Shown here: piece by piece, positions 27,524 to 38,651 of the stretch
How positions within the stretch are numbered: position 1 is the first letter of the stretch
Layout: every line of letters starts with the position of its first letter
From: Massospora cicadina
Lineage: Eukaryota > Entomophthoromycota > Entomophthoromycetes > Entomophthorales > Entomophthoraceae
Length of the DNA: 64,000 nt
Assembly (NCBI GenBank): GCA_022478985.1
Contig: JAKSZP010009255.1
Location: forward strand, 124,001 to 188,000
Reading direction: 5' to 3'
Position numbers and translations under genes: made by a program
The notes under the pieces: generated by a model
Told to the model about the DNA's origin: nothing
The model's database searches: none
What the model saw: the letters and a program-made list of their open reading frames with translations, nothing else

Positions 27524-28550
27524 TTAGGAAAAGCCATCAAAATAAAGGGAAAGTCCATTGGTAGGGACTTCAGAATAGGCGGGAGAAATTTGACTCTGGA
27601 GTAAACGCCGCCAAAAGGAAGACACAATCGGCAAGAAGACTCTCAAGGCAAGGGTAAATGGAGGGGAGGAACTCCTTTGAGCAAAACATTTGGGAACAGG
27701 CCTCATCTAATACCCTGCGCATGTTGGGCATGGTATCAGCGAGGAATGACAAAGGAGGGAAGCGAATGCATGCACCCAAAAGAGCCATCTGGGGGACAAA
27801 CTTCTTGGGAAGCCCCTTAGCCAAGCTCTTACAAAGGGCTCAGTATAACACCAGGATGCGCCAATCCTTTGAAACCCGAGTCTTGAGGCCCAACGTGATG
27901 TGAAAATTGGTATGAACCAAAGCCGGTTCACACCAAATCCTAGCAACAGTGTTAGCAATAATAAGGGCCTGGTTGGCCTCAAAGATATTGTAAGCGGCAA
28001 CCTTAGGACCATTTACAAGTGTGGATGACAAGTAGGCATTCATGAGCTCCAACATCGAGTCAGCTCAAGACCCAATGAAGCCATGCTGCCCGCGCAAAGG
28101 GAGGAAGCAAGATTTTTTGAAGGGAAGACATTAAAAAGTGAAAACAAGAAGTACGGATCAAGATCCTCATCTGAAGTGAATTGATCTTGGATTAGGTTTC
28201 TTTGGACTGAACGGCTTCAGAAGGCCAAAGAGATATTGAATATGACAAAAGGGGATACCGCTCAACCCATCGGGATGTTTGACTAACTGCACCTGTGGCC
28301 ACGGAGGCTTGTTTGGGTTTATTGATTTATGCTATTGCAACAAGTTATGAAACCAAACTTTCTGGTATCGTTGAAGTGTAGCTGGTTGACCCAGCTTGAG
28401 GAACCATGGGCAACACGCCCGAGTTGACAATAGCTCACCACATGGACTTTCTTAGCCTTAGGAAGGCTCATCGGTCTGAGGTGGAAAGGCTATTGAGATA
28501 ACGTTTATACTTGGAGGAGCGCGAAAAGCCAGACATTGTGACCTGAGAAG
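27524..28550 (-). pseudogene. antisense coding relic between integrase and 3' LTR of element F
   Basis: Minus-strand open pieces start with ATG near 28543 (MSGFSRSSKYKRYL) and continue through 28055-27840 and 27824-27570 in shifted frames. The segment at about 27790-27680, with ...PPLSF...VLDEACSQ, aligns without gaps to the antisense relic of element E. No recognised domain. The middle piece (LELMNAYLSSTL...ARIWCEPALVH) looks like ordinary folded protein. The function is unknown, and the gene is now broken by stops and frameshifts. Confidence 0.6.
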
Positions 28551-28590
28551 AAGGGTACCTGCCACTTATATCCAGTCAAGGCGAGGGAAG

Positions 28591-29466
28591 TGTTGAGTAA
28601 TTGACTGGACCTAATTGTCAGATATTCAGTAGGGACATAATAAGGTTAGCTGTTCAAATACTTGTTATGGATCATATCAGATATCAGCAATTATGGACCA
28701 GGTATATTCTAAGCTTATGCAAAGCTTAGAATCCGCGGCCTAGCAATTTCACTTAATTATATTTGACTATGATGACATGGGCTTGAGGGCTTTGCTTGTT
28801 AGGTCAGACTTAGATTAAGTTTTGACTTAATGACTCGGGCATGTGGGCTTTGTTGGTCTATGTCAAAATTAGTTTTTATGTCAGTCGAGTTTTTGATCAA
28901 ATTAATTACTAATTAGTGATATGAATCGCCTTGGTATGTGCTGCCAATTGCACGTGAAAGTGAATCAGTTCAGCTATTTTGAAGATGCATACAAAATGCC
29001 ATCTCAAGGATGATGACGGTGTTTACTCTGACTCTGAGGCTGAGCATGATGCCCTGAGCCAAAGTATTTGTAGATGTCCTTACAAACTTTTTATATGGCC
29101 AAGGGCCACTGAAAGTAAGGCGTCATGGGTAAGATGTGGTTAACATTGAACCCTATAAATAACCCTTGCATTTACACTAATAAAGACATCCTTTAACTTC
29201 TGGATTAAGTTTATAATTTATCTTATAAACTTCTTGCGTTATCACTTTAATCTATATTAAAGTCGGTTTTCACTTGGGTTCAGTAGGATCAGGGCAGCGT
29301 GCCATCATCCAAGTGAAACAACCGGGTATACAATTAAAGTATTACCAAAAAGCTATATCATAAATTTAAAGCACCATCCTGTCTATTCTCACACAATAGG
29401 CGCTAGAAACCACATCCCACCCTAAATGAAAAACCAGCCCTCTGAAGCAGACCCCCAAATTCAACA
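28591..29466 (+). repeat. 3' LTR of element F
   Basis: Begins TGTTGAGTAATTGAC right after the polypurine tract and ends TTCAACA. It carries the same 27-base inverted repeat at 28706-28732. 876 bp. Confidence 0.92.
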
Positions 29467-29471
29467 CCAGC

Positions 29472-30461
29472 ATAATGGCTCATTTATTAATTTCGTTGTA
29501 TTTGATATGATTGCTGGTTAGTTGCTCCCTAATTGGGTTGAGCCAAAATTAGTATTCCACAAAGCTTGGAAGTAAGTTAAAATGGGGCCAATTGGTGACC
29601 CCAAATTAGTATAAGGATCACTGGCGACTAGTAGCTGAGGATGATCTAATTAGTATCAGTCAGCGGAATCAGAGTTTGACGCCAACTGTCATTCATGGAC
29701 TTTTGTGGGAATTTCCAAGAGAAAACTGATGTATTCTCTTTAATTGTCCATCTATGAATTTGCTGCCTGTACTGATAATCTGATGTTTGTTGGATCAGAC
29801 AATTATGAGTTTGAGGCGGCCAAGGTTGTTTCTGGTGCCTCATTTATTATAACAATTATCACCTGAATAAGGCAATTCCTAATTAATCGACTGAGACAAG
29901 TTGATATGAGATGTTGGTGAGATGCTGAGATATTCTGAGTCAAAGAGAGTGACTGAAGCTGTTTTCAGCACATTAAAATTGACTTGAAGGTTGAATCCAA
30001 ATTTAACATTTATTTAAATTACATTTATATGGCTCACCATTGACTTAATGCCAAGGGTGAGCAAAAACTAATTCAGATATTGGGAAGGAAAAGGCAAGAG
30101 GGTCGACGCCAGGGAAGAGAATAGTGCAGTAGAAGAATAAGAAGAGTGGTTGGCTGGAAGAACCAGCGGAAGTGCCAATAGATCAGTGGTGGTTACAGTA
30201 GCCCTGTTGTAAATAGTATGTTACCTGGCACTTCCCTAACAATAAATATATCCCTTTGTCTAATCTACCTTTTGTTTATAAGTTTATATTTCTTTCGTTG
30301 GTTGGAGTTTAGGCATGAGGATCCCCAAATGGCATGGTAGACATGCCAAGGGGTTAGCCGGCGCTGCTGGCCCCATTGCCTAAGGTGAAATGGAAAGGGC
30401 TGGCCAGTCTTTATACTGGTTGGCCTGCCAACTAGCAGAGCCCATAGTATATTTTCTGACA
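29472..30461 (+). repeat. main part of the 5' LTR of element D
   Basis: This continues the LTR begun at 20368-20437, after the F insertion. It matches 30652-31704 throughout, including the AATAAA-containing segment near its 3' third and the end TTTTCTGACA. Confidence 0.87.
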
Positions 30462-30651
30462 TTGGTGCTCACTACAAATACTCTGCTGGTTGGTGTTGAA
30501 GTAGCTAAAGGTTGGTGAAGAGGTGGCAGGGATGTGCCACTGTGGTTTGGTTCTGGTGGTTGTTGATGGAGAGGAGGGGAAAGCTCTGAGCGCCTGCCCC
30601 TTGTGCCAAAGCAGGATTTAGGAGGATTATTATCTGGTTAAGTGGGGAAAA
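30462..30651 (+). other. internal region of element D (190 bp, non-coding)
   Basis: It starts with the primer-binding site TTGGTGCTCACTAC and ends with a purine-rich tract. Between them is G-rich sequence with no open frame of note. Confidence 0.8.
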
Positions 30652-31704
30652 TGTCACAATTTTAAACAGATGGAATCCTCTAATATTTTAATCGTTATTT
30701 AGGATGAAATGGCAAATTCTGGAGAAATGGCACATTGAATGAATTTTGTTGTATTTTATATGATTACTAGTTAGTTGCTCCCCAATTTGGGTTAAGCCAA
30801 ATTTAGTATTCCACAAGTTTGAAAGTAGGTTTGAGTGGGGACAATGGTGACCCCAAATTAGTATAAGGATCACTGGTGACTAATAGACGAGTATGATCCA
30901 ATAAATATCAGTCAGTGGAATCTGTGTTTGACGCCAACTGCCATTTGTGGACAGTTGTGGGAATTTTTTAGCAGAAAGCTGATGTATTCGCTTTAATTGT
31001 TCATCTATGATTTTGCTGCCTGTACTGATAATTTGATGTCAGTGCATCTGACAATATTGAGTTCAAGGCCAAGGTTGTTTCCGGTGACTCATTTATTATA
31101 ACAATTATTGCCTAAATAAGGTGATTCCTAATCAATCAACTGCAACAAGTTAAAATGAGATGTCAGCAAGATGCTGAGATATTCTGAGTCAAAACAAGCA
31201 ACTGAAGCTTTTACCGGTGCATTATTAGCAACTTGAAGCAAAATCCAAATTTGGCATCTATTTAGATTAGTCTTTTATATGGCTCACCAGTGACTTAAAG
31301 CTGAGGATGAGCCAAAACTAATTTGGACAATGGGAAGGATGAGGCGAGAGGGTTGATGCCAAGGAAGAGAATAGTGCAGTAAAAGAAGAAGGCTGATTGG
31401 CTGGAAGAACCATTAGAAGAGCTGATAGTTGGCAGTGGTTGTAGTAGCCATGTTGTAATAGTATAAATACCTTGCGCTTCCCTTTCAATAAAAATCTCAC
31501 TTTGCTCATTCTTTTTTATGATTCAAGTTTATATTTATTTTGTTGTTTAGGGAATGAGGCTGGGATCCCCAAATGGCGCGGGTGACATGACAAGGGGTCA
31601 GTCAGCACTTCTGGACCTGTGCCTAAGGTAAAACGGCAAGGGCTGACCAGTCTTCATACTAGTTGTCCTGCCAGCTAGCAGAGCTCATAGTCAATTTTCT
31701 GACA
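30652..31704 (+). repeat. 3' LTR of element D
   Basis: Begins TGTCACAATTTTAAAC and ends TTTTCTGACA, followed by the target duplication CCAAT. 1053 bp. Confidence 0.88.
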
Positions 31705-31709
31705 CCAAT

Positions 31710-32879
31710 AGTTTGCTCCAGTGGCAAAGGGTAGGGATCATGAACTGTGATTTTATTTAGGTGATCATAATCCATGCAGGGACAAAGGGAACCATCGGCA
31801 TTCTTGGCGAAAATGATGGGAGAAGCAACTGGTGATGTCTCTTTGAACAACTACCATTTCTTAAGCATGTCGTCTAACCATACATTAAGAGCAGCCTCCT
31901 CCTCCGCTGTGTGTGGGTACAAAGGGCAGTTAATATTTACCACCTGAACTGTTTTTTTATACCCTAGATAAAATTTAGTATGAGGGGGAAACAGTTTGCC
32001 TTCTTAGAATCAAAGATACTTTGATATCCCATTAGTGCCTCAGGAAAATCAAATGGAAGGCCCTCAGGGGAAACAAGGGAAGTGATGGAACCGTGGCCTT
32101 GAGTTTTTGTAAGAGTATCCACTAAGGGAAACTCGACTTCCCTTTCGGTCATTAGTTAATCTCAACATATTGGACTCCAGGTGAGCTTTAACATGCTGCT
32201 GACGCCAACATACCCCTAAGATTACTGGGAACACCAAATTTGGCATTGCAGAGAACAGATTGCAAAAGCTAAAGTGGTGAACAGAGAAAAGTACTGGGCG
32301 TCAAACTAGGTATGAGGGCTGGGAGGATGATAAAGTGACCATCACCATAGGATCCAAGTCCATGTCAAGTTTCAACTGGTGTAATAGCTCATCACTCATA
32401 AAATTACCTGCTACTCCAGTGTCCACCAAGGCCAAAAAGGACACATGGTGAGCTCCAATACTAATTTTCATTGGCAATAAAAAGTAGGCAAAATTCTCTT
32501 TATTGGCAGTTATAGTTGAGTCTGTAGATAAGGAAGTGATGGTACTAAGAGTGGGGGAAACCAATAGGTTTATGACAGGAGTAGCTACTTCATAAGATGG
32601 AATGCCGGATATACTGACATGGGCACGTGAGGCATGGCAACTATTTCAAATTAAATTGGACAATAAATTTGGAGCTGAGATTTATCACCAAGGCCACCTC
32701 AGTGGCTCCTAGCATAAAGATCCCAATTTGGAGGATGGACTTAAAAATGAGAGGTACTAGGCCATTGTGGCCTTAGTAGAACTTCTTCACAACCCTATTT
32801 AGTTGAGAGAAAAGAACCACTGCTACACAAAACTCAGTAAGAAGGGCGGAAATGGCTAAGGATAATGGTTGGTCGATTA
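31710..32879 (-). pseudogene. protease and N-terminal RT of element C
   Basis: On the minus strand, protease is at about 32564-32300 with LVDTGVAGNFM (active-site DTG intact). A linker follows, and the RT start is at 31850-31710 with the [19 protein letters not shown] and DPYPLPL blocks. RT then breaks at the D insertion and resumes at 20362. Less than 320 bp lie between protease and the LTR, with only a short knuckle-less remnant, so most of gag is deleted. Stops are present in every piece. Confidence 0.8.
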
Positions 32880-33084
32880 TGTTAGGCAGATAGCAAGTTA
32901 ATTTTAGACTGACATGCCAAGTGAAGTTCCAAAGCACCCAAATGACAAGCCCAAATTCCAGTGGCACTGCTACTTGCACAAATGTTATGAAACCAGGTAG
33001 AGATTTTGTTACTGAGCGCTCATGAGCCATAGTTGCATATAGGAACCTAGCAAAGAACCAGGTGAACATGGCCATGGGCCCAAT
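32880..33084 (-). repeat. first part of the 5' LTR of element C
   Basis: Begins TGTTAGGCAGATAGCAAG in plus coordinates and matches 16494-16700. It is cut at 33084 by element G and resumes at 38652. Confidence 0.8.
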
Positions 33085-33761
33085 TGTGACAGATCAGGGC
33101 CAGCCAGATCTGCACATTGACCTCGTGAATATCAGTTCTAATTTGTGTGCAAATTCAGAGGTCAGATTTTGGAAGTCGAACCAATCACAAAAGTCATTAG
33201 TAACAAAAGTTGTAGGTAAGGATTTGGGGATTTGAGATAAGGATTGATCCAGTGTATCAAATGCCTGGTGTCTTGAATCCTCCGAGTTTCCACTATGTGG
33301 GACTTGAGACTTTCACATGCAACAGTGTGGATGTCGCTTGAGAGCTTAATTTAGGGTTTTAATTTATTAAACCCTTGAAAAATGCTTTAAAAATGAGAAA
33401 AAGGTAACTGCAAATACAGTTTCATTTTCTCAATCAGAAAAACACAATAAAAATTAGTTTGCTTGCTTTATAAATTAGTTTCTTTTATAAGAAGAAATTT
33501 GGTTGGAATAACCCAAACCATGAGCTCAGCAAGTGAGCTAGGCCAGGCTTTGTCCTTGTTTGCAGCACTATCTTGGGGTCAGGCCTTACTGCTTGCTTGC
33601 AGCATCGCCAGAACTCTAGTTTGCAAATGCATAGGGGAATTCAGGGAATGGCATGCAGGTGAGAGGGTGGTTCTCCATGGGAATATCAGTCATGTGGTCG
33701 GTGACATGGCTTGTGCTACCCAACTTGTTTGTCACATATTGGCAAGAACCTGTGCATTACA
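33085..33761 (+). repeat. 5' LTR of element G
   Basis: 677 bp, TGTGAC...ATTACA. It is the direct repeat of 37979-38651, with many transitions between copies. Confidence 0.88.
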
Positions 33762-33939
33762 TAAAAAACTCAAATACCTTTCTCTATGTCTTATAGGGCC
33801 TGGGAAGAAGTAGTGGTTACCATAAGAGAGTAATGGAACTGACATCTCTTGACCATGGTTATAATGGATTTTTTGTTGCCACATTTGCTATGCAAAGTGG
33901 GTCAATTATGGGGGGCAACAACTCAGCAAACCATAGTGA

Positions 33940-34610
33940 TCCAGGCGAAACCTAAACCACCTACCATTTCATGTGGCATTATCCATGGAGGTATTAGATA
34001 AACTTTACCAAGTAATAGCGCAGGTCCATTTCCAGGCATGGTTGGTTCAGGCAACAGGGGTGAAGCCCCTCTCGCGCTCCAACTAGACCAGGTGGTGGAT
34101 GCATTACCCCCAGAATTGTCAGGATGGTTCCAGGAACTCATCAAGAAGCAGGATAGTTTACAATTTCCATGGAGGAGTGTGTGGAGTTGATCAACCGGGC
34201 GGCATGTCTGGATGAAGCAAAAGATGAGGCCTGGTCATAATTATCAACAGTCAGTCAGGGTCATAGCTCTGTAGAAGAGTATGTGCGGGTCTTTCGTCCA
34301 TTGGCAAAGGCAGAACTGGTTACAGATTCTCAGTCCTCACGAATGTTCTGCCAGGGGTTGCAGGAAGATTTGCTGGCAGCCTCGGCAGCAGCAAAGGTCC
34401 AAGCGATGCTGGGGGAGGTAGTGGCTTTAGCGGTTCAAGTCAAAAAACAATCAGCATTGGCATTGGACTGGTGGGAGGAATTAATGTCACCTGGGAAGGG
34501 ACAGTCCCCGGTAAGCATCTGTTCCAGTCAAGGTTGGTGGCACCTAGCCCCAAGAAACGTGGGATTTGTTCAAGGGGAGGGCGCTAAGGGAATATGTCAA
34601 AATTTACATT
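33940..34610 (+). pseudogene. gag of chromovirus G (broken)
   Basis: The best piece, 34283-34612, contains a capsid-like stretch (VFRPLAKAELVTDS, then LQEDLLAASAAAKV and LALDWWEE). It lines up with B at 57960-58250. No zinc knuckle is visible. A stop and a frameshift lie upstream. Confidence 0.7.
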
Positions 34611-34689
34611 AGTCAATTTGCAACTGAAAGACTCGTCCAAAAATAAATTGCCTTCTTTGCTTTATTCTTATCTGTTTATCCTCATAGAG

Positions 34690-37600
34690 TTGCATATGGA
34701 TGGGAGAATGAAAAGGGCAATGGCTCTGATAGATACTGGGGCGGAATAGAATTATGTTGAACTGGCATTGGCAGAGCGTTTGAAGCTTCAGGTGCAGGGA
34801 GGACTGGTGATGGTTTTTGCAATGCCTCATGAAGGGCACCATCGTGGCATGTATGCCCTTTGGTGAAGGTACAGCATGCCCCTTTTGGGTTTTGGATGCA
34901 GTTTTGTGCGATCAAGAACCTGACCACCCAGTAGTGTTTGAGATGCGGTGGTGGCATCATTTCAGACCCCAGATTAATGTGCCTGCCAGTACTTTTACCT
35001 TGTCTTCAAGGAGTGGTCCACCAATGAGGTGGAGACTGTTAGTGGGAAACCAGAAGTTATATGAGCCTCAAACCCTGGGGGCCATGCAGGAAGAGGTTTT
35101 ACCTGCAGAATACCAAGATTTTGTGGGGGTCTTTGGTCCAAAAAGGAATTCGCCGTTTTCCCCCACTGGGCCATTTGCATTCTCTTTCGAGTTTAAGAAA
35201 GGGTCTTAACTTCTTTGTGGTTGCCCAGTCTATCTGTTGAATGAACAAGCCAAGACCGCATTGGAGGACCATGTGAGTTCAATGTTGAGTGAAGGTTTTA
35301 TCAAGACATCAAAATCAGCTGTGGTATCTCCAGTGTTTCTTGTGCCCAAGGCAAGCGGAGAGTTACAGCCATGCATGGATTACCAGAGGTTAAATGAGGT
35401 CACAGAACTGGATCCTTACCCAATGCCACTAATGGAGGATATCATGCCAATGGTCACGGGATACAACATTTTCATCAAGCTCAATTTGGCAGATGCACTA
35501 ACCAGGTCCCTGTGAGGCCAGTGCGCCAAAAATACATGGCATTCAAGTGCCACCTTGGAATGTTCCAATACTAAGTTATGCCATTTGGGCTGCAAAATGC
35601 CCTAGCAGTATCTCAACAAATGATTGGCCAAGTACTCTAGCATTTGATCAGCAAGTGTTATATCGCTTATATGGATGACATCCTGGTGTTCTCACGTTCC
35701 AAGGAGGCTCATATATATGATGTGCGGGAGGTCCTGAAGGCATTGGCTGAGGCAGGATGATGGCTGAAGACTTCAAAAATGTGAGTTTAACTGGGAGTCA
35801 ATCAGGTTTCTAGGAAATGTGATATTTGGGAAAGGCCTGAGGGTATGCCTCAATAAGATCCAGGCAGTGCATGCATGGAAGGCTCCAACCGATCAGACAG
35901 GGGTGAGAACTTTTCTGGGAATGGTAAATTTCCTCAGGCGGTTCATCAAGTATCTATCAGAGTTAGCACTGCCACTTATGCAACTGACGCAGAGGGTACT
36001 GTTCATATGGGGGAAGAAGAGGAGTGGGCATTCAACTTGCTGAAAGAGAAGCTCATTTTGGCGCCAGTCCTTACCCATCCAGATCTGGGAAAATCTTATG
36101 TGGTTAAACAGACGCCTCGAATTTCACATTGGGAGCAGTACTCATACAGAAGGGGGAAGATGGGTTGAAGCACCCAGTGTTATTTTAACCAGAAAATGAT
36201 CCCTGCGGAAATGACTTACCCAATATATGACAAGGAGCTACTGGCGGTGGTTGCGGTGCTGCAGGAGTGGCAACACCACTTGTTGTATGCCTGTCACCCA
36301 TCATAGTATGCACAGACCATTGGGCACTGGAATATTACTGAGAGCCCAGGAAAATGAATCAGTGCCAAGCCTGTTGGCATGTGGAGCTATATTGATATGA
36401 TTGCTGAGTGTTATGTTGTCCAGGAGCCGTTAACACCATAGTCAATTGGTTGAGCTGGATGCGGGGCTATCATATGATAAGGCTGAGTTGGAGAAGTACA
36501 ACACAGCAAACATGTTCCAGGAAAACCAATTTGCCGTGATGGTGAGTGAGAAGGATGAACTGAAGAGGGAAATCTGAAGAAAGCAAAGGAGGTCTTCATC
36601 CAGGAACTGGTTATTGACAGAAACAGCAGAGGGTCAGTGGCACAGCCTTCATTGTACATATGGAAGAAAAAATTGAATAATATGTCATGACTCGTGGATA
36701 TGGGTTCCAAACTCATCACTTCAGTGGAGAAGTTCTGCAGACATTGCATGACCACCCGCTGGTGGGACATCCGGGGGTCATGAAGATGATTGACTTGGTG
36801 TGATGGAAGTATTCCTGGGCTAAACTGCAAAAAGATATAAAAGATTATGTGGTGAAGTGCTTGTTTTGAACACACTTGAAGCCCTTGTAAAAGAAGCCTG
36901 CGGGTAATTTAGTTCCACTCCAAAATCCAAATTGGCCATGGGGGTCAGTCAGTATGGATTTCATTACAGGGTTACCTAAGATCCAGAGGAAGGATGCAAT
37001 AATGGTTGTCATCAATCAGTTAACAAAATATGCCGAGTTTTTCCCATGTACCTCAAAATTCTCAGCCAAGGACACCACAAGGGTTTTTATTGATGAGATA
37101 TCTGCCCATCATGGCCTACTGGCTGAGATCATTTTGGATTGCAGTCCCCAATTTGTATTGAAATTCTGGTCTAGTCTGCTCAGTAATTTAAAGATTCGCC
37201 CATGTAGGGCTTCATCATACCATCCTCAGTCTGATGGACAAACAGAGAGGGTAAACTTGATACTGGAACAATACCTCTGGTGCTATTTAATAGACTGGCA
37301 GAACAATTGGGTTACATGGATTAAACTCACTCACTTTGCTTACAATAACTATCACCAATTGTCGACAGGAATGTCACCATTCTTTGCTAATCATGGATCA
37401 AATCTGGCTTTGTATAGGGAATCAAACGGTGGAGCATGCCAGGGGGCGGACAAATTATCCCAAAGAATGGACAAGATCGGAAGAAAATTGTAAAACAACC
37501 TGGAGCATGCCACAGCATGGCAAAAATGATATGCAGATTGATGAAGAGCGCAAGACCCATCATTTGCTCCAGGGGATTGGGTATTGGTACCAGTGAAGAA

Positions 37601-37978
37601 TTATGCAGTATTAGTGAGGAGCTGGAAACTTGGACCAAAGTTCTTAAGCCCATTTAGAGTGATCTGGGTTGTTAACAAGGTGTCATTTAAATTGGACCTC
37701 CTGGAAGGTTCAAAAGCCCATCCAGTTATCCATGGGTCTCAACTTTGAGGATTCTGAGGGCAGGGACCATAGAGGACTGGGCCACTGAACCCACAAGAGG
37801 AGAACAACCAGGAATATGATTGTGAGCAGATCCTGAAGGAGCGTTGGGTCAGGGGTCACCAGCAATTCCTGGTAAAATGGAAGGGATACTCAGTAGAGGA
37901 AGCGACCTGGCAAACAACCAAGGAGTGTGAACGCTGCCTCAAAAATATCTTGAAGTTTCTGTACTTACAAGATGGTGA
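34690..37978 (+). pseudogene. pol of chromovirus G: protease, RT, RNase H, integrase, chromodomain
   Basis: Protease has ALIDTGA at about 34715. RT runs from about 35100, with LVPKASGELQPCMDYQRLN at 35341-35397 and an intact YMDD at 35668-35679. RNase H is at about 36080-36330. The zinc-binding region is at about 36750-36890. The integrase core (36954-37490) has DFITGLP, an LDCSPQF block in place of the usual DRGPQF, and YHPQSDGQTERVN with the catalytic Glu. A chromodomain at about 37811-37965 (QILKERWVRGHQQFLVKWKG, then W in EEATWQ) ends at the LTR. Such domains bind modified histones and bias integration to heterochromatin. Frameshifts and stops disrupt the frame. Confidence 0.88.
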
Positions 37979-38651
37979 TGTGATTGATTGGGGCCAACTA
38001 GATCCACACATCAACCTCATAAATATTGGTTCAAATTCGCGCACAAATTTGGAGGTTGGATTTTGGAAGTCATATCAATCATGAAAGCCACTAGTAACGA
38101 AAGTCATAGGTAAGGATTTAGGGATTTGAGAAAGAGGATTGATCTGGTATATTGAACGCCAAGTGTTTCAAATCCTACGAGTTTTCACTATGTGGGACTT
38201 TTGACTTTCACATACAACAGCGTGGATGTTGCCCAAGGGCTTAATTTAGGGTTCTAATATTAAACGTTTGAAAAATGCTTTGAAATGAGAAAATGGCAAC
38301 TGCAAATACAGTTTCGTTTTCTTAATCAGAAAAAACATAGTAAAAATTAATTGTTTGCTTTATGAATTAGTTTATTTTATAAGAAGAATTTGGTCATAAT
38401 AACCCATTCCATGAGCTCAGCAAGTGAGCTAGGCCAGGCTTTGGCCTTGTTTGCAGCAAAATCTTGGGGTCATGCCTTACTTCTCACTTGCAGCATTACC
38501 AGAACTCTAGTCCATGAATGCATAGAGAATTTGGGGAATGGCACACGGGTGAAAGGGTGGTTCTCCATGGGACTATAAGTCACATGGTCAGTGACATGGA
38601 TGGTGCTACCCAACTCATCTGACACATATTGGCAAGAACCTGTGCGTTACA
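37979..38651 (+). repeat. 3' LTR of element G
   Basis: 673 bp, TGTGATTG...GTTACA. The chromodomain frame ends at its border, as in element B. Confidence 0.88.

Larger units (their letters stand above)
20438..29466 (+). mobile_element. Ty3/Gypsy LTR retrotransposon F, inserted in the 5' LTR of D
   Basis: The element has 5' LTR 20438-21315, primer-binding site from 21318, gag about 21320-23430, pol about 23800-27300, an antisense coding relic about 28550-27524, a polypurine tract GCGAGGGAAG (28581-28590) and 3' LTR 28591-29466. A perfect 5-bp target duplication, CCAGC, lies at 20433-20437 and 29467-29471. LTRs are 878 and 876 bp and closely similar, so it is younger than E. Gag and pol each contain stops and frameshifts. 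Confidence 0.93.
20368..31704 (+). mobile_element. non-autonomous LTR retrotransposon D, interrupted by element F
   Basis: The 5' LTR is 20368-20437 plus 29472-30461 (about 1060 bp) and the 3' LTR is 30652-31704 (1053 bp). The internal region is only 190 bp (30462-30651). It holds a primer-binding site (TTGGTGCTCACTAC, 30462-30475) and a purine-rich tract (AGTGGGGAAAA) before the 3' LTR, but no gene. CCAAT is duplicated at 20363-20367 and 31705-31709. LTR ends are TGTCA...TGACA, with the first T of the 5' LTR now A. Lacking gag and pol, it would depend on another element for movement. A solo LTR of the same family lies at 59826-60839. Confidence 0.88.
33085..38651 (+). mobile_element. Ty3/Gypsy chromovirus G, inserted in the 5' LTR of C
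   Basis: The element has LTRs 33085-33761 and 37979-38651, gag about 33940-34610, and pol about 34690-37978 ending in a chromodomain. The flanks CCAAT (33080-33084) and CCCAT (38652-38656) are a target duplication with one change. The flanking sequence joins into a continuous copy of the C LTR. No TGG-type primer-binding site follows the LTR. The first internal bases (CTCAAATAC from 33769) are shared with chromovirus B. Confidence 0.9.
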
